Positions 16,910 through 25,200 of a stretch of DNA of 28,843 nt are shown here, in pieces. The position numbers were made by a program, and so were the translations under genes. Below the pieces are notes generated by a model. It was not told where the DNA came from. It was given only the letters and a program-made list of their open reading frames with translations, and made no database searches. This DNA comes from Ramicandelaber brevisporus (taxonomy: Eukaryota; Kickxellomycota; Ramicandelaberales; Ramicandelaberaceae). Numbering within the stretch: the first letter of the stretch is position 1; the number at the start of each line of letters is the position of its first letter. The stretch spans positions 1 through 28,843 of the forward strand of contig MU602972.1 of NCBI GenBank assembly GCA_025201865.1. Reading direction: 5' to 3'.

Positions 16910-18743
16910 ATGGCCGACATCTTTGGTAAGTTGTCGCAATCGCTATTGCGATCGCCAGCGTTATTGCCAGCGCTACTGCCAGCGCTATCGTTAGCTGTAC
17001 TTCGGTTCTCGCCTTGGCTGACTGCACTGCCTCTTTTGGAGGAGTAACCCTCTCGACTCTGCAGTGTGTGTGTGTGTGGATGATGAGCTCAACAAGCATA
17101 TGCACGCACGTGCAGATTCTTGCACCTGCCACATACACACTGCACGGAGGCTGCTCACAGTGGAGGAATTGCAGAAGAGTCAGACACCCGGAGGAGGGCG
17201 AGGATCTACACCCACCACCACCGCCAAGCTATGCACTCATTCAACTCGTTGCTTATCTATCACTCTCTATCACTCTTTCTCTCTCTGTGTGTGTACACAT
17301 TGCTAGTGCTCGATTCCTTCGGGAAAGTGCACCTGAAATGTGACCGATCCGCCACATTCCGTTCCGCAATGTGACCGCTGTGAAGGGAAAGAGCGCGTGC
17401 TTCTTATGATAGCGTGCGCTTGAGAGTAAGTGTTTGTGTGCATATTTGCCTTTGATGTGTGTTCCTTTCCCTCTCTTTTCAGCTTGTTCTTGTCTGTTTT
17501 CAGGCGACCTACCACCAAGCCTTGATTTTTCATACAGCTATTGTTTGACAGTATATACTGACTTGCACTTGTACCTTCCCTTTCTCTTGCTACTTGCTAC
17601 CTGTCTGGCGCTACTGTTCCCCCTTGTTCTCTCGTTGACTGTAATGTCGTCTTCCTGTATGCCCACTCCACGTAATTATGCTCGTGTGATCCGACCTCCG
17701 TCACGCTGGCCTACATTTGGCTCACTGGTGCTGGTTGTATGGTCCCGAATGGTGTCTCACTTGACTCCTTCGAATCGGCGTAATCAACGCTCACTACTAC
17801 AACGATAACAACAACAACGGCGTCATTCTCACCATGAACCATCTTGCAATTGCTGTATCATTCCTGCAGATCGCCTTGCCCATATCGATGACGAGGAGGA
17901 GATTATCCTTACTCCGTCCAACGTGCGTACGTTATACTATTCTACAACTGTTATAATTCCTGTCTATTGATGGATAGATGAATGGATGAATGGATGGATG
18001 AACAATGTGTGTTTTGCCTGTTGTATTTTTACATGATGATAACTATATCTTTTTGGCGAGCGGTGACACCAATGTGCTTTACGGAGTCATTGGACGCCAT
18101 TGTGTGTCTAGAGGAACATTCTCGCTTTGGAGGCGCCGATCTGGTACATCCGTTTTGGCTGTGCTGATCAACTTTTGCCTCTGGGTGGTCACATCCTTGC
18201 TACTGTACTTTTCTTTACCGAGGAGTATGGGGATACCGATGGCGGTGTCCATCGAGACATGCCCGTCGTGGTGCCCCTATTCACAGCCTCTGAGCTGTGC
18301 AATGGGTTTTTATAGTCATAGTTACACTGATCCATTACAACAGCAACAACAGTAACACACATTCATCCATCAAACACTCTCCAGCTGCTACATGCTGGCT
18401 TTTGTTTATCACAGGTATACTGACTTTGTATCTCTCTCTCTCTTTATATTGAATGTTTGAATTGTTTTGTGGCATGTGGTGTTGTATCTAAACAGACATT
18501 CGCATCCAGCAGCGTAAGGGCCGCAAGATGCTGACCACTGTTCAGGGTCTCCCACCCGAGATTGACCCAAAGCTGGTTCTCAAGGCACTGAAGAAGATTT
18601 TTGCATGCAACGGCACTGTTGTTCAGGACGAAGAGCTCGGTGAGGTTCTGCAGCTGACTGGTGACCAAAGGACAAAGGTCCAGCAGTTTTTGCTTGAGGA
18701 GCAGATTTCCAACAAGGACCAAATCAAGGTCCACGGTTTCTAA
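16910..18743 (+). CDS. SUI1: Translation initiation factor eIF1 (SUI1), three exons
   Basis: I assembled this gene by hand: exons 16910-16925, 17870-17926 and 18496-18743, giving 321 nt and 106 residues. Exon 1 is only 16 nt (MADIF plus one base) before GTAAGT. Exon 2 starts after TTCCTGCAG and ends before GTACGT. Exon 3 starts after TCTAAACAG. The spliced frame gives MADIFDRLAHIDDEEE, then a His codon split across intron 2 that restores the family signature HIRIQQRKGRKMLTTVQG. It ends in IKVHGF as in yeast and animal eIF1. eIF1 binds the 40S subunit near the P site and enforces AUG selection. The introns (944 and 569 nt) are long, and this is the only gene in the window that clearly needs splicing. 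The N-terminal exons are inferred from splice-site and phase fit; exon 3 is certain. Confidence 0.93.
16926..17869 (+). other. eIF1 intron 1 (944 nt)
   Basis: Donor GTAAGT, acceptor TTCCTGCAG, phase 1. The intron has a (TG)n run at about 17065-17076 and many CT-rich stretches. Its open frames mostly lack ATG starts and look like by-products of pyrimidine-rich sequence. No box C/D snoRNA or tRNA was evident. Confidence 0.85.
17927..18495 (+). other. eIF1 intron 2 (569 nt), unusually ORF-rich
   Basis: Donor GTACGT, acceptor TCTAAACAG, phase 1. From about 18005 to 18355 the intron holds a 116-codon frame with an ATG in AACAATGTG context, and a second frame is open across about 18127-18315. Repeated GATGGATGAATGGATGG units lie at about 17969-18001. 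No known product is recognised in these frames. Confidence 0.8.
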
Positions 18744-18757
18744 AAAACAAAAAAGAA

Positions 18758-18806
18758 TCACTCACTCACTCACTCACTCACTCACTCACTCACTCACTCA
18801 CTCACT
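18758..18806. repeat. (CTCA)n microsatellite in eIF1 3' region
   Basis: About twelve CTCA units begin 15 bp after the eIF1 stop codon, so they should be in its 3' untranslated region. Confidence 0.92.
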
Positions 18807-18958
18807 TGCATCCACTGCACCTCCCCAACCCACCAATCCATATCTACGTTCTATCACTTTGCATCACCCACCTCTCATTTGCTGTGTAATTTTTCTTCTC
18901 TTAAAGAATGCCCATTGATTATGAAACAGTGTTTAATGCTCTTTAATGATGATCTAGT

Positions 18959-20494
18959 CTACACCTGGTAAACTTGTGCAGTACCGTTGGAAAGCACAGT
19001 CGCAATTCGCCGTGTATTCGGTGCTGTTCCAATCGAGATTGGCCAGTCTGAGAGTGTAATTGTGTCATGCAGCGCACAGTTGATTTGGGTGGTTTCATCA
19101 GACAGCACTGCCAGGCTCAACTTGTGCAACTCATGCTGTTGTTGTTGTTGCTGCTGTTGCTGCATTCTTGGAAGAATCACCTTGATGGATATAATCTGCA
19201 AGTCTGGGGAATGTCCTCCAACAACCACGGCACACTCTCCAAATGATGAGGATGGCTGGAGATGCGCCAAGTGAGTAACTGTAAAGTCTAGTGCAGTCAG
19301 TCTCACCACTCTCAATCCAATTACAGCATACAGTGCATTATCAGCACATGCAACAGCCAGGATATCACCGGCAGCTTCACTGACTGAAAGCGGAACAGCA
19401 CACATGGCTGTTACAGCGGATGGCATCGGAAGTCTCGTAATAAGTCTGCCAGTGTTTGCAGCTAGTAGAGACACAAACACACTTCCCGCTTCTACAGCAC
19501 ATACGTATTGCGACACATTTCCATTAACATCAAGCGTTGTGTAATGAGACACGCATGCAATCGGATTAGTTTGCTGTCCAGAGCTTACTTGTGACATTTG
19601 CTGGTACATAAACTGCTGCTGTTGTTGCTGCTGCTGAGGAGCCAAAACCGCAATGTTCTTTGTCCACAGTGTGCTATGACTTCCTGGAGTAGCAATACAC
19701 GTCACCGTGCCGTTGGATGTGCCAACCACAAATGAACGGTATGATGCTGATGACACGGCTGATGGACTTGGTGCACATGAAGTGAAGGATGAAGAGATAC
19801 AGGTAACCATTGTGCCAGCGTTCCACGAATCAATCTCGCCTGAGCCTGACACGATTGTGGTGAGACCATCTGACGAGACTGCGGCTGCTTCATATCCATA
19901 AAGAGCGTCGAGCTGATGAGGAGATGATACATTGTCTGCTACGTTAGCGGTAGTGTTATTGACAGTAGAATGATCATCAATGTCCATGTGGTGAGAATGC
20001 TGGCCGTCTGTCACTTGATTAATGTCATTTGCTTGATGTAAATGGGGGCGAACAATCAAGTGTGAGATGGGAAGTGCACGCAACTGGCGGCGTTGAGCAG
20101 GAAGTGAAGTGCTGCTGTTACTGCTGCTGTCGTTGCTGTTGTCATTGATATCCAGCGATGTAACTAGCAACTCGCCAGCCATTGTCGCAAGAACAACGGC
20201 ATCTGATCCATCAGCGATACCAATAGCCGTCAATTGATCGTGCTTATCACCTGAATGTTGATTATGATGTTGCTGCTGTTGTTGATGTTGTTGTAGCTGT
20301 GCTGCTGAAGACGTTGGCAGTTGCTGCTGGATCTGTCGAAGATATCGTGACCAGTCGAAGCTCCATACTAGTCGCGATGTCGCCAAGTTATTCACCGTGG
20401 CTGTAGCTACTGTATTAGTGGTGATATTAGTAGTGACACCGCTCTGGTCAGCATCTTGTCGAAGACGCTTCAAAGTTGGCGAAGTGTTGTTCAT
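18959..20494 (-). CDS. Unassigned beta-propeller-like protein, poly-Gln
   Basis: This 511-residue product is not recognised. After an N-terminal KRLRQ cluster and a Thr/Asn-rich stretch, VWSFDWSRYLRQIQQQL leads into a series of short beta-type repeats. Examples are SFVVGTSNGTVTCIATPG, VCAVEAGSVFVSLLAANTG and ILAVACADNALYAVIGL, the rhythm of divergent WD40 or PQQ-like propeller blades without clear GH/WD signatures. Four Gln/His runs sit between blades, where loops are expected. There is no signal peptide or membrane segment. The ATG at 20494 is the first codon of the frame. It is head to head with BUB3 across 101 bp, which suggests co-expression but does not prove a shared function. Alternatives include a divergent WD scaffold of a larger complex. 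Confidence 0.78.
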   Translation of the reverse strand: MNNTSPTLKRLRQDADQSGVTTNITTNTVATATVNNLATSRLVWSFDWSRYLRQIQQQLPTSSAAQLQQHQQQQQHHNQHSGDKHDQLTAIGIADGSDAVVLATMAGELLVTSLDINDNSNDSSSNSSTSLPAQRRQLRALPISHLIVRPHLHQANDINQVTDGQHSHHMDIDDHSTVNNTTANVADNVSSPHQLDALYGYEAAAVSSDGLTTIVSGSGEIDSWNAGTMVTCISSSFTSCAPSPSAVSSASYRSFVVGTSNGTVTCIATPGSHSTLWTKNIAVLAPQQQQQQQQFMYQQMSQVSSGQQTNPIACVSHYTTLDVNGNVSQYVCAVEAGSVFVSLLAANTGRLITRLPMPSAVTAMCAVPLSVSEAAGDILAVACADNALYAVIGLRVVRLTALDFTVTHLAHLQPSSSFGECAVVVGGHSPDLQIISIKVILPRMQQQQQQQQQHELHKLSLAVLSDETTQINCALHDTITLSDWPISIGTAPNTRRIATVLSNGTAQVYQV

Positions 20495-20595
20495 CCGTCA
20501 ATCGTAAAGAAGAACACAAGAAAGAAAGAGAATAGCAACAACGACAACAGCGATAACAACAGCAAAAAAAGAGACAAACAAACAAATACAGTACG
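20495..20595. promoter_or_regulatory. Very short bidirectional promoter, propeller protein / BUB3
   Basis: Only 101 bp separate the ATGs of two divergent genes. The sequence is A-rich on the BUB3 side (AACAACAGCAAAAAAAGAGACAA region), suiting a leader. Both promoters and both leaders must fit here or extend into the neighbouring gene. Confidence 0.6.
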
Positions 20596-21771
20596 ATGAT
20601 GAGCAACACGTCTTCTGCAAAGGAGCGAAAGCTATCCTCGCCGCCAGAGGATACAATCTCCTCAATGGCATTCAATCCTTCGAGAGATGGCTATGATCAG
20701 CTTGCAGTAACTTCGTGGGATCGCACGGTTCGTCTCTATAGCACAGCGACAGGCTCGCTGCTAGCCACAGAGTCTAGCTCGCGAGGAGCAGTGCTGAGCA
20801 GCTGTTTTAGTAATCTGGATGGATCAAGCATAGCATTTGGAGGATTAGACGGCACATTGAGATTGTGGGATTTACAGTCTGAGTCTACTCTTATTGCTGG
20901 ACAGCATGGTACATTACAGAGTCCCTATGCTATAAAGTCAGTTTGCTGTAGCCTAGATAGTGGTTCCAATCCATACTCTAGCTTGATTGTAACTGGAAGC
21001 TGGGACTGCACAGTTGCATTCTGGGATCCACGCTCATCTCCATCTAAACCAGTGGCTATTGCTCAGTTACCGGATAAAGTCTACGACATGTCACTTGAGC
21101 AGAACATGCTTGCAATTGCATGCGGTGGTCGTAGAAATGTATTCTTTGACTTGCGGAAATCTCTCACACAATGCAGTCAATCGGGAGAGAGTGCAATTCA
21201 GTATCAAACCAGATGCATTCGAGTATCAAAAGATGCATCCAGCTATGTGTCAAGTTCAATCGAGGGAAGAGTTGCTGTCGAGTACTTTGACACAAGTAAA
21301 ACGAGCTCAAGATATGCATTCAAGTGCCACCGTGAAAGTGATGGGTTAATTCATCCGGTTCATGCCATTGAGTTTGCTAACAGATACGGCACATTTGCAA
21401 CGGGAGGTGGAGATGGAGTGGTTAACATTTGGGATGGTCAAGCCAGACGGAGAATTAAGCACTACAAGTATTCAGGTCCAGTTACTGCATTGGCCATCTC
21501 AGATACACCAGGTGATGTTGCCGCCGCTGCCGCTGCTGCTAACAACGGAGCGATTGCCACTATGGCGGTTGCGGTGTCGTCTTCATCTTCGTCAGCATCC
21601 ATGGCCGATCCAGATGCAATCGACAAGCCCTCGATTGTCATACGTGCACTGACTGCTCAAGACTTGCAATCCAAACAGCACCAACAGCACCAACAGCACC
21701 AACAGCACCAACAGCACCAACACCAACAACAACCGCCACAACAGCCAGCAAGACTAACTGCTCGTCAATAA
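20596..21771 (+). CDS. BUB3: Mitotic checkpoint protein BUB3 (WD40)
   Basis: This 391-residue WD40 protein matches BUB3 throughout: LSSPPEDTISSMAFNPS at the start, SWDRTVRLY, GGLDGTLRLWDL, TGSWDCTVAFWDPR, YQTRCIRVSKD, the highly conserved SSIEGRVAVEYFD, YAFKCHRESDGLIHPVHAIE and TFATGGGDGVVNIWD. BUB3 carries Bub1 and BubR1/Mad3 to phosphorylated kinetochore repeats in the spindle checkpoint. The related Rae1 differs in the SIEGR region, which here is BUB3-like. A low-complexity tail replaces the usual short end: an Ala run and a Ser run lie within or before the last blade, and the protein ends with a His-Gln-Gln repeat and Gln/Pro residues. Two adjacent ATGs (20596, 20599) could start it. No introns are needed. 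Confidence 0.97.
   Translation: MMSNTSSAKERKLSSPPEDTISSMAFNPSRDGYDQLAVTSWDRTVRLYSTATGSLLATESSSRGAVLSSCFSNLDGSSIAFGGLDGTLRLWDLQSESTLIAGQHGTLQSPYAIKSVCCSLDSGSNPYSSLIVTGSWDCTVAFWDPRSSPSKPVAIAQLPDKVYDMSLEQNMLAIACGGRRNVFFDLRKSLTQCSQSGESAIQYQTRCIRVSKDASSYVSSSIEGRVAVEYFDTSKTSSRYAFKCHRESDGLIHPVHAIEFANRYGTFATGGGDGVVNIWDGQARRRIKHYKYSGPVTALAISDTPGDVAAAAAAANNGAIATMAVAVSSSSSSASMADPDAIDKPSIVIRALTAQDLQSKQHQQHQQHQQHQQHQHQQQPPQQPARLTARQ
21676..21720. repeat. 9-bp tandem repeat encoding Gln-His-Gln, five copies
   Basis: Five exact CAGCACCAA units lie near the 3' end of the BUB3 coding region and keep the frame, so length changes would only alter the Gln/His tail. Confidence 0.92.
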
Positions 21772-22180
21772 TAGACTATCTTTCTTTCTTTCTTTTGTGT
21801 CTTTCTCTCAATGGATGAACCCGAGCCAATCCGATTTCAACAGTCATTAATTTTTTTTATTCCCTTAACTGTCTCGCATTCGTCAGTTTTTGGGGGTAAA
21901 ATAAAACGACATCATGGGCTGGATAAACGCTCCGCTGGGCTTTCTTCCCCAATCATTTGCCGGTTCTCGATCGTCAACTCGTTTCAAACGCACACCCACC
22001 GTCGCAAACTCGCAACTCCTCTCCGCTCGCTCCCGCCTGCCCGCCTGCCTGCCCGCCCGCCCGCTCCGTTTCTGTCTTCTTCAAACCACACCTTTTTTCT
22101 CTTTCTTTTCTTCAAACCACACCACACCACTTCACTCCACCTCACCTCACTTCAGTCTATATACTTGTATCAAAGCTAAA
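21772..22180. promoter_or_regulatory. Intergenic region and pyrimidine-rich leader of the NDUFA4-like gene
   Basis: This stretch has a (TTTC)n run after the BUB3 stop and a GCCCGCCTGCC-type repeat near 22038-22065. C/T-rich sequence with repeated CACCACACCA leads up to the next ATG. An in-frame upstream ATG at 21914 would extend the NDUFA4-like protein by 89 residues. Confidence 0.45.
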
Positions 22181-22435
22181 ATGCTCGGTTCTGCAGCAGC
22201 TCGCCAACAGTTCTACAAGAACTGGTACCGCCACGAGATCATCCCACTGTACGCTGTCATCACTGTCGCAGTCGGAGGTGCTTCCTGGTATGTGTACCGT
22301 CTGTCTCAGGGTTCGGAGGTTGTCTTTGACCGCAGAAACAAGACTCCTTGGCTCGATGTCAAGCAGGACCAGAACCTGAAGATGCTCGACCCAGAGGGCA
22401 ACTTCCAGAAGTACATTGCCCAGCAGAAGCAGTAA
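22181..22435 (+). CDS. NDUFA4/MLRQ-like mitochondrial subunit
   Basis: This 84-residue protein has a short N-terminal part (MLGSAAARQQFYKNWYRHEI), one membrane segment (PLYAVITVAVGGASWYVYRL), then FDRRNKTPW followed by a short polar tail. The layout, with a single span and an (R/N)-N-x-x-PW motif right after it, is that of NDUFA4/B12D proteins. These are inner-membrane subunits first counted in complex I and in animals shown to belong to cytochrome c oxidase. The ATG at 22181 follows AAGCTAAA, a good context, and gives the family's usual length; family members lack a cleaved presequence. AATAAA overlaps the region just after the stop (22439-22444). The gene converges on the acidic protein gene. 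Confidence 0.83.
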   Translation: MLGSAAARQQFYKNWYRHEIIPLYAVITVAVGGASWYVYRLSQGSEVVFDRRNKTPWLDVKQDQNLKMLDPEGNFQKYIAQQKQ

Positions 22436-22640
22436 ATGAATAAAAATAGTATTATTATAATCCCTTTTTCAGTCGGTCTTTCCAAATACAACAATTCTTT
22501 AATGAGTGTGAGTAAAAGAAGAAGAGCATCTCAGATAGAATCAAATAAAACCAAAGAGATCAGATGGGAGAGGAAGGAAGGAAGGAGGGTGTGAAACTGG
22601 CTAATCGATTGATTGATCTATTGATTTATTGATCTATTGA

Positions 22641-23135
22641 TTACTCGTCATCCTCATCGTGAGCAAAGTCCTCATCGCCGCCATCATCACCATCGTCGCC
22701 TTGATAATCTTCATCATCATCGTCGTCCTCATTGTCACCTTCGCTATTCTCCTCATCTTCTTCACCATCATTAATTGGCGCGCTTGGATCAAACTCTTCA
22801 TCATCCTCTTCCTCATCCTCCTCATCGTCCAGACCGCCGTTGGCATACTTGGCCAGCAGTTGCTCAGTCTTGTCGGCATCTTTTCCGTTAACGGCGCTGC
22901 GCTTGCGCTTGCCCTCAACGATATCGCCTGCCAGCTCATCTTCATCGACATCCACACCAGCAACAGCAGCTTGAGAAATCTTCTCGTCATCAACACCGGC
23001 TTCTTCGGCCTCTGTGCGAGCACGCTTGATATCGGCGACAGTCTTGGCTGCTATTGTGGTCTCTGCAGCAGCGACATCCACGCCGTCAGCAGAAGGCGAA
23101 CCAGCCCGTTTGCGAGTCTCGGCTTCAACAGTCAT
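22641..23135 (-). CDS. Acidic, histone-chaperone-like protein
   Basis: This 164-residue protein is not firmly identified. The N-terminal half has short basic clusters (TRKRAGSPS, IKRAR) and a mixed segment VDVDEDELAGDIVEGKRKRS. The second half is nearly all Asp/Glu/Gly and ends FAHDEDDE. DEDEL-x-x-DIV followed by a basic patch recalls, weakly, the CHZ motif of the H2A.Z chaperone Chz1, and the overall make-up also fits prothymosin-type or other acidic nuclear proteins. The frame extends 12 codons upstream to a TTG at 23171; ATG 23135 was chosen. It has no membrane segment or signal peptide. Because composition dominates, similarity searches may mislead. Confidence 0.72.
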   Translation of the reverse strand: MTVEAETRKRAGSPSADGVDVAAAETTIAAKTVADIKRARTEAEEAGVDDEKISQAAVAGVDVDEDELAGDIVEGKRKRSAVNGKDADKTEQLLAKYANGGLDDEEDEEEDDEEFDPSAPINDGEEDEENSEGDNEDDDDDEDYQGDDGDDGGDEDFAHDEDDE

Positions 23136-23711
23136 TGTAAATTTGCAGCTGTTGACACTAATTTTATTCAAGGTTTGTTGTTATTGTTGTTGTTGTTGGT
23201 TGTTGTTGGTCGCGTCGAGGCAAGTAAAGTTAGAAGGATATCAAGACGAAAACACAAAAAAAACAAAAACAAAACAGAACAAAAACAGAACAAAACAGAG
23301 CAGAACGAACAACAGAGATGACGAGAGAACACAAGCCTCACAAGAGTGAATTGTATGATCAGACGAACGAAACGAATGAAACGAAAGAATCGAGCAGACG
23401 AGCGAGCAAAGACCGAATTGTTGTACCCCTTTCGTAACGAAAATGTAAACAAAGCCGCTCTTTCTTTCCCTCTCCTCTCTCTCTGCCTCTCTCTGTCTAT
23501 CTCTCTGCCTCTCTCACACACAGTCTCTCCCCTGTCGCAGTGGATATTCACGCAGTCAGTCACTCGCTTATTCACACTTGTGTGCATGTGTGTGTATAAT
23601 CCTCACACACTAAATCCGGCACTAGATGTCATATCGCAGGAAATGGTAATTATAAGGCAAAAAGTGAATAGTCATAACTAATTCTGATTTAAACATAATT
23701 TATCATTTCAA
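23136..23711. other. Intergenic region with CT-rich and CACTCGC tracts
   Basis: These 576 bp hold the leader and promoter of the acidic protein gene (AACAAAAAC-rich on the plus strand, about 23170-23310), a CTCTCTGCCTCTCTCTGTC tract (about 23466-23525) and CAGTCAGTCACTCGCTTATTC near 23555. The end is the 3' side of the lipase gene. No gene is seen. Confidence 0.45.
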
Positions 23712-24611
23712 TTAACGCTTAGGATTGCCAAATGAGCCTGGATAGCTGAAAACATGATCAGTTATGCCTGTTAGTAAAACTGGCATGCTATTACTGCAAG
23801 TCTCGTCTTCACCGACGCTGTTCTCGAATGACTTGCACTGCACCCAGTCTCCGTTTGGTGTAATCCACGTCTCACCCGTTTCATGCACGAACCCCATTTC
23901 ACGGGACAGAAGCAGTGGAGCTGGATCGCGTTTAGCCACAAGGCGATGGATTGGCAGGTTGATTGAGTTGACATATCTGGCCCACGCCTCGTTGCCAACA
24001 CGTGGTTTGCCGCTTGGGAAGACCTTGATGTTCCAGTCGGGATGCCTGCGCTTGAGATCAACAGCAGCCAGAACGGCCTGAGCACCGCCGAGAGAGTGGC
24101 CAACAACCGACACTTGATATCCTTTGCATTCGCCGGCCATCGCCTCTTCCAGGGGAGGAAGGAACTGGTTAATCACACTCATGTACGAGGTGAGGAAACC
24201 ACGGTGCACTTTGGAGCCTTTGATATCAGTTGGCCAAACTTGCTGGTAAGTATCGAGGTCTTGGAGAGCAGCAACAGGATCCGTTGTCCCAGAAAAGCCG
24301 AGAATGACACGCTTGTTCAGGTCATCTCGGGAAACGTGCCCACGGGCTGATGGAATAATGCTCAGAAACGTGGCAAGAACCCTGCTCTGAGGAAGGAAGA
24401 TGGGGTCGCAAACAACGCATTCAAGTGGTGCACCGGGAAGTTGAGGCAGCACGGCAGCAGTGGAATACTGGAAGGCAGTGGTGAGCTCACGGCGAAGCTC
24501 AGGACTTGTAGCTCTGGTTTGGCGTTTGGAGTGTTGAATAATATCTGGCTCGGCAATGATGACGGCGACCAATATAGTCAAGACCGCAACAGATGTAATC
24601 GAAATGCGCAT
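23712..24611 (-). CDS. Secreted class 3 lipase (fungal triacylglycerol lipase family)
   Basis: This is a 299-residue alpha/beta hydrolase. It opens with a clear signal peptide (MRISITSVAVLTILVAVIIA), then a KR-containing stretch that could be a propeptide cut site. LGFSGTTDP is the beta strand and oxyanion region and VHRGFLTSY matches the class 3 consensus. The catalytic Ser is Ser173 in VVGHSLGGAQA; the likely Asp is Asp229 in KRDPAPLLL and the likely His is His286 in ITDHVFSYPG. Six or so Cys after the signal suggest disulfides and secretion. Family knowledge: such enzymes cleave acylglycerols or feruloyl-type esters outside the cell; substrate not readable here. The ATG at 24611 starts the signal peptide directly. 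A TATA-like TCTTATACTCTC sequence lies upstream near 24740. Confidence 0.95.
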   Translation of the reverse strand: MRISITSVAVLTILVAVIIAEPDIIQHSKRQTRATSPELRRELTTAFQYSTAAVLPQLPGAPLECVVCDPIFLPQSRVLATFLSIIPSARGHVSRDDLNKRVILGFSGTTDPVAALQDLDTYQQVWPTDIKGSKVHRGFLTSYMSVINQFLPPLEEAMAGECKGYQVSVVGHSLGGAQAVLAAVDLKRRHPDWNIKVFPSGKPRVGNEAWARYVNSINLPIHRLVAKRDPAPLLLSREMGFVHETGETWITPNGDWVQCKSFENSVGEDETCSNSMPVLLTGITDHVFSYPGSFGNPKR

Positions 24612-25044
24612 TTGAGTTGAAGGTTATGAAAAAGTACGACAGTGATTTCAAGGGCTGCGGCAAGTGGGAAGGGGGATAAGTTGATCAGTAAGTATGATTC
24701 AATGTTGGGATAGTGTGCGACTGATGCTGCTCCTCGATTCTCTTATACTCTCGACTCGGTGCTTGAAATCAGCTGCAGAGTGAGGGAAGGAGTGCTCTGT
24801 TTGTTCTCTGTTTGTTTTCTGAGTGTGAGTTACTTTCAATCGAGGTACGATTCACTGTTCATTAACAGAGTGGCAGCCGCGCTTGTTAGGTGGATCGGCC
24901 AGATGATAACTCTCTTTTTCTCTCCTCATTGACTGTCCTTTCATAGACTGTGACTGACTTCCGGTTTAATATGCAGGTTATTACACTGCATGTCTTCATT
25001 AGGAGACTGACAGAAGGGGCTCGATCTTTCTCTAGTCCCAAACA
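24612..25044. promoter_or_regulatory. Upstream region of the lipase gene
   Basis: This 433-bp gap should include the lipase promoter on the minus strand. CT-rich stretches occur near 24910-24925 and 25025-25035. I see no repeats of note and no supported gene. Confidence 0.35.
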
Positions 25045-25200
25045 ATGGATGCTCCTTCTCTTTCAGCTTTCTCCTTGAAGCCATTGAGGAAGCCTGCAGG
25101 TTTGCATTCAACAAGTTATGTCGGCTTCGGAACTAATGAATCTGGTGAATGCGATGATACAGTCTATTGTTTGTTTAAACCGATGGAATGCAAGTTTTAA
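25045..25200 (+). CDS. Possible small ORF, 51 residues
   Basis: ATG in AACAATGG context opens a 51-codon frame (starts MDAPSLSAFSLKPLRKPAG, ends MECKF). It has three Cys in the last third and no membrane segment or recognised motif. Its stop codon overlaps the stop of the PSMG3-like gene on the other strand by two bases. The sequence includes a TCTCTTTCAG acceptor-like string, so it could instead be untranslated or spliced. Reported because it fills an otherwise empty stretch with an ATG-initiated frame; it may be chance. Confidence 0.25.
   Translation: MDAPSLSAFSLKPLRKPAGLHSTSYVGFGTNESGECDDTVYCLFKPMECKF

Noticed and set aside
17434-17808. 124-codon frame in eIF1 intron 1
   Set aside because: Starts with TTG, has hydrophobic low-information sequence from CT-rich DNA and no recognised motif.
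18033-18165. Possible box C/D snoRNA in eIF1 intron 2 (ATGATGA ... CTGA)
   Set aside because: The boxes are about 130 nt apart and no terminal stem pairs around them.
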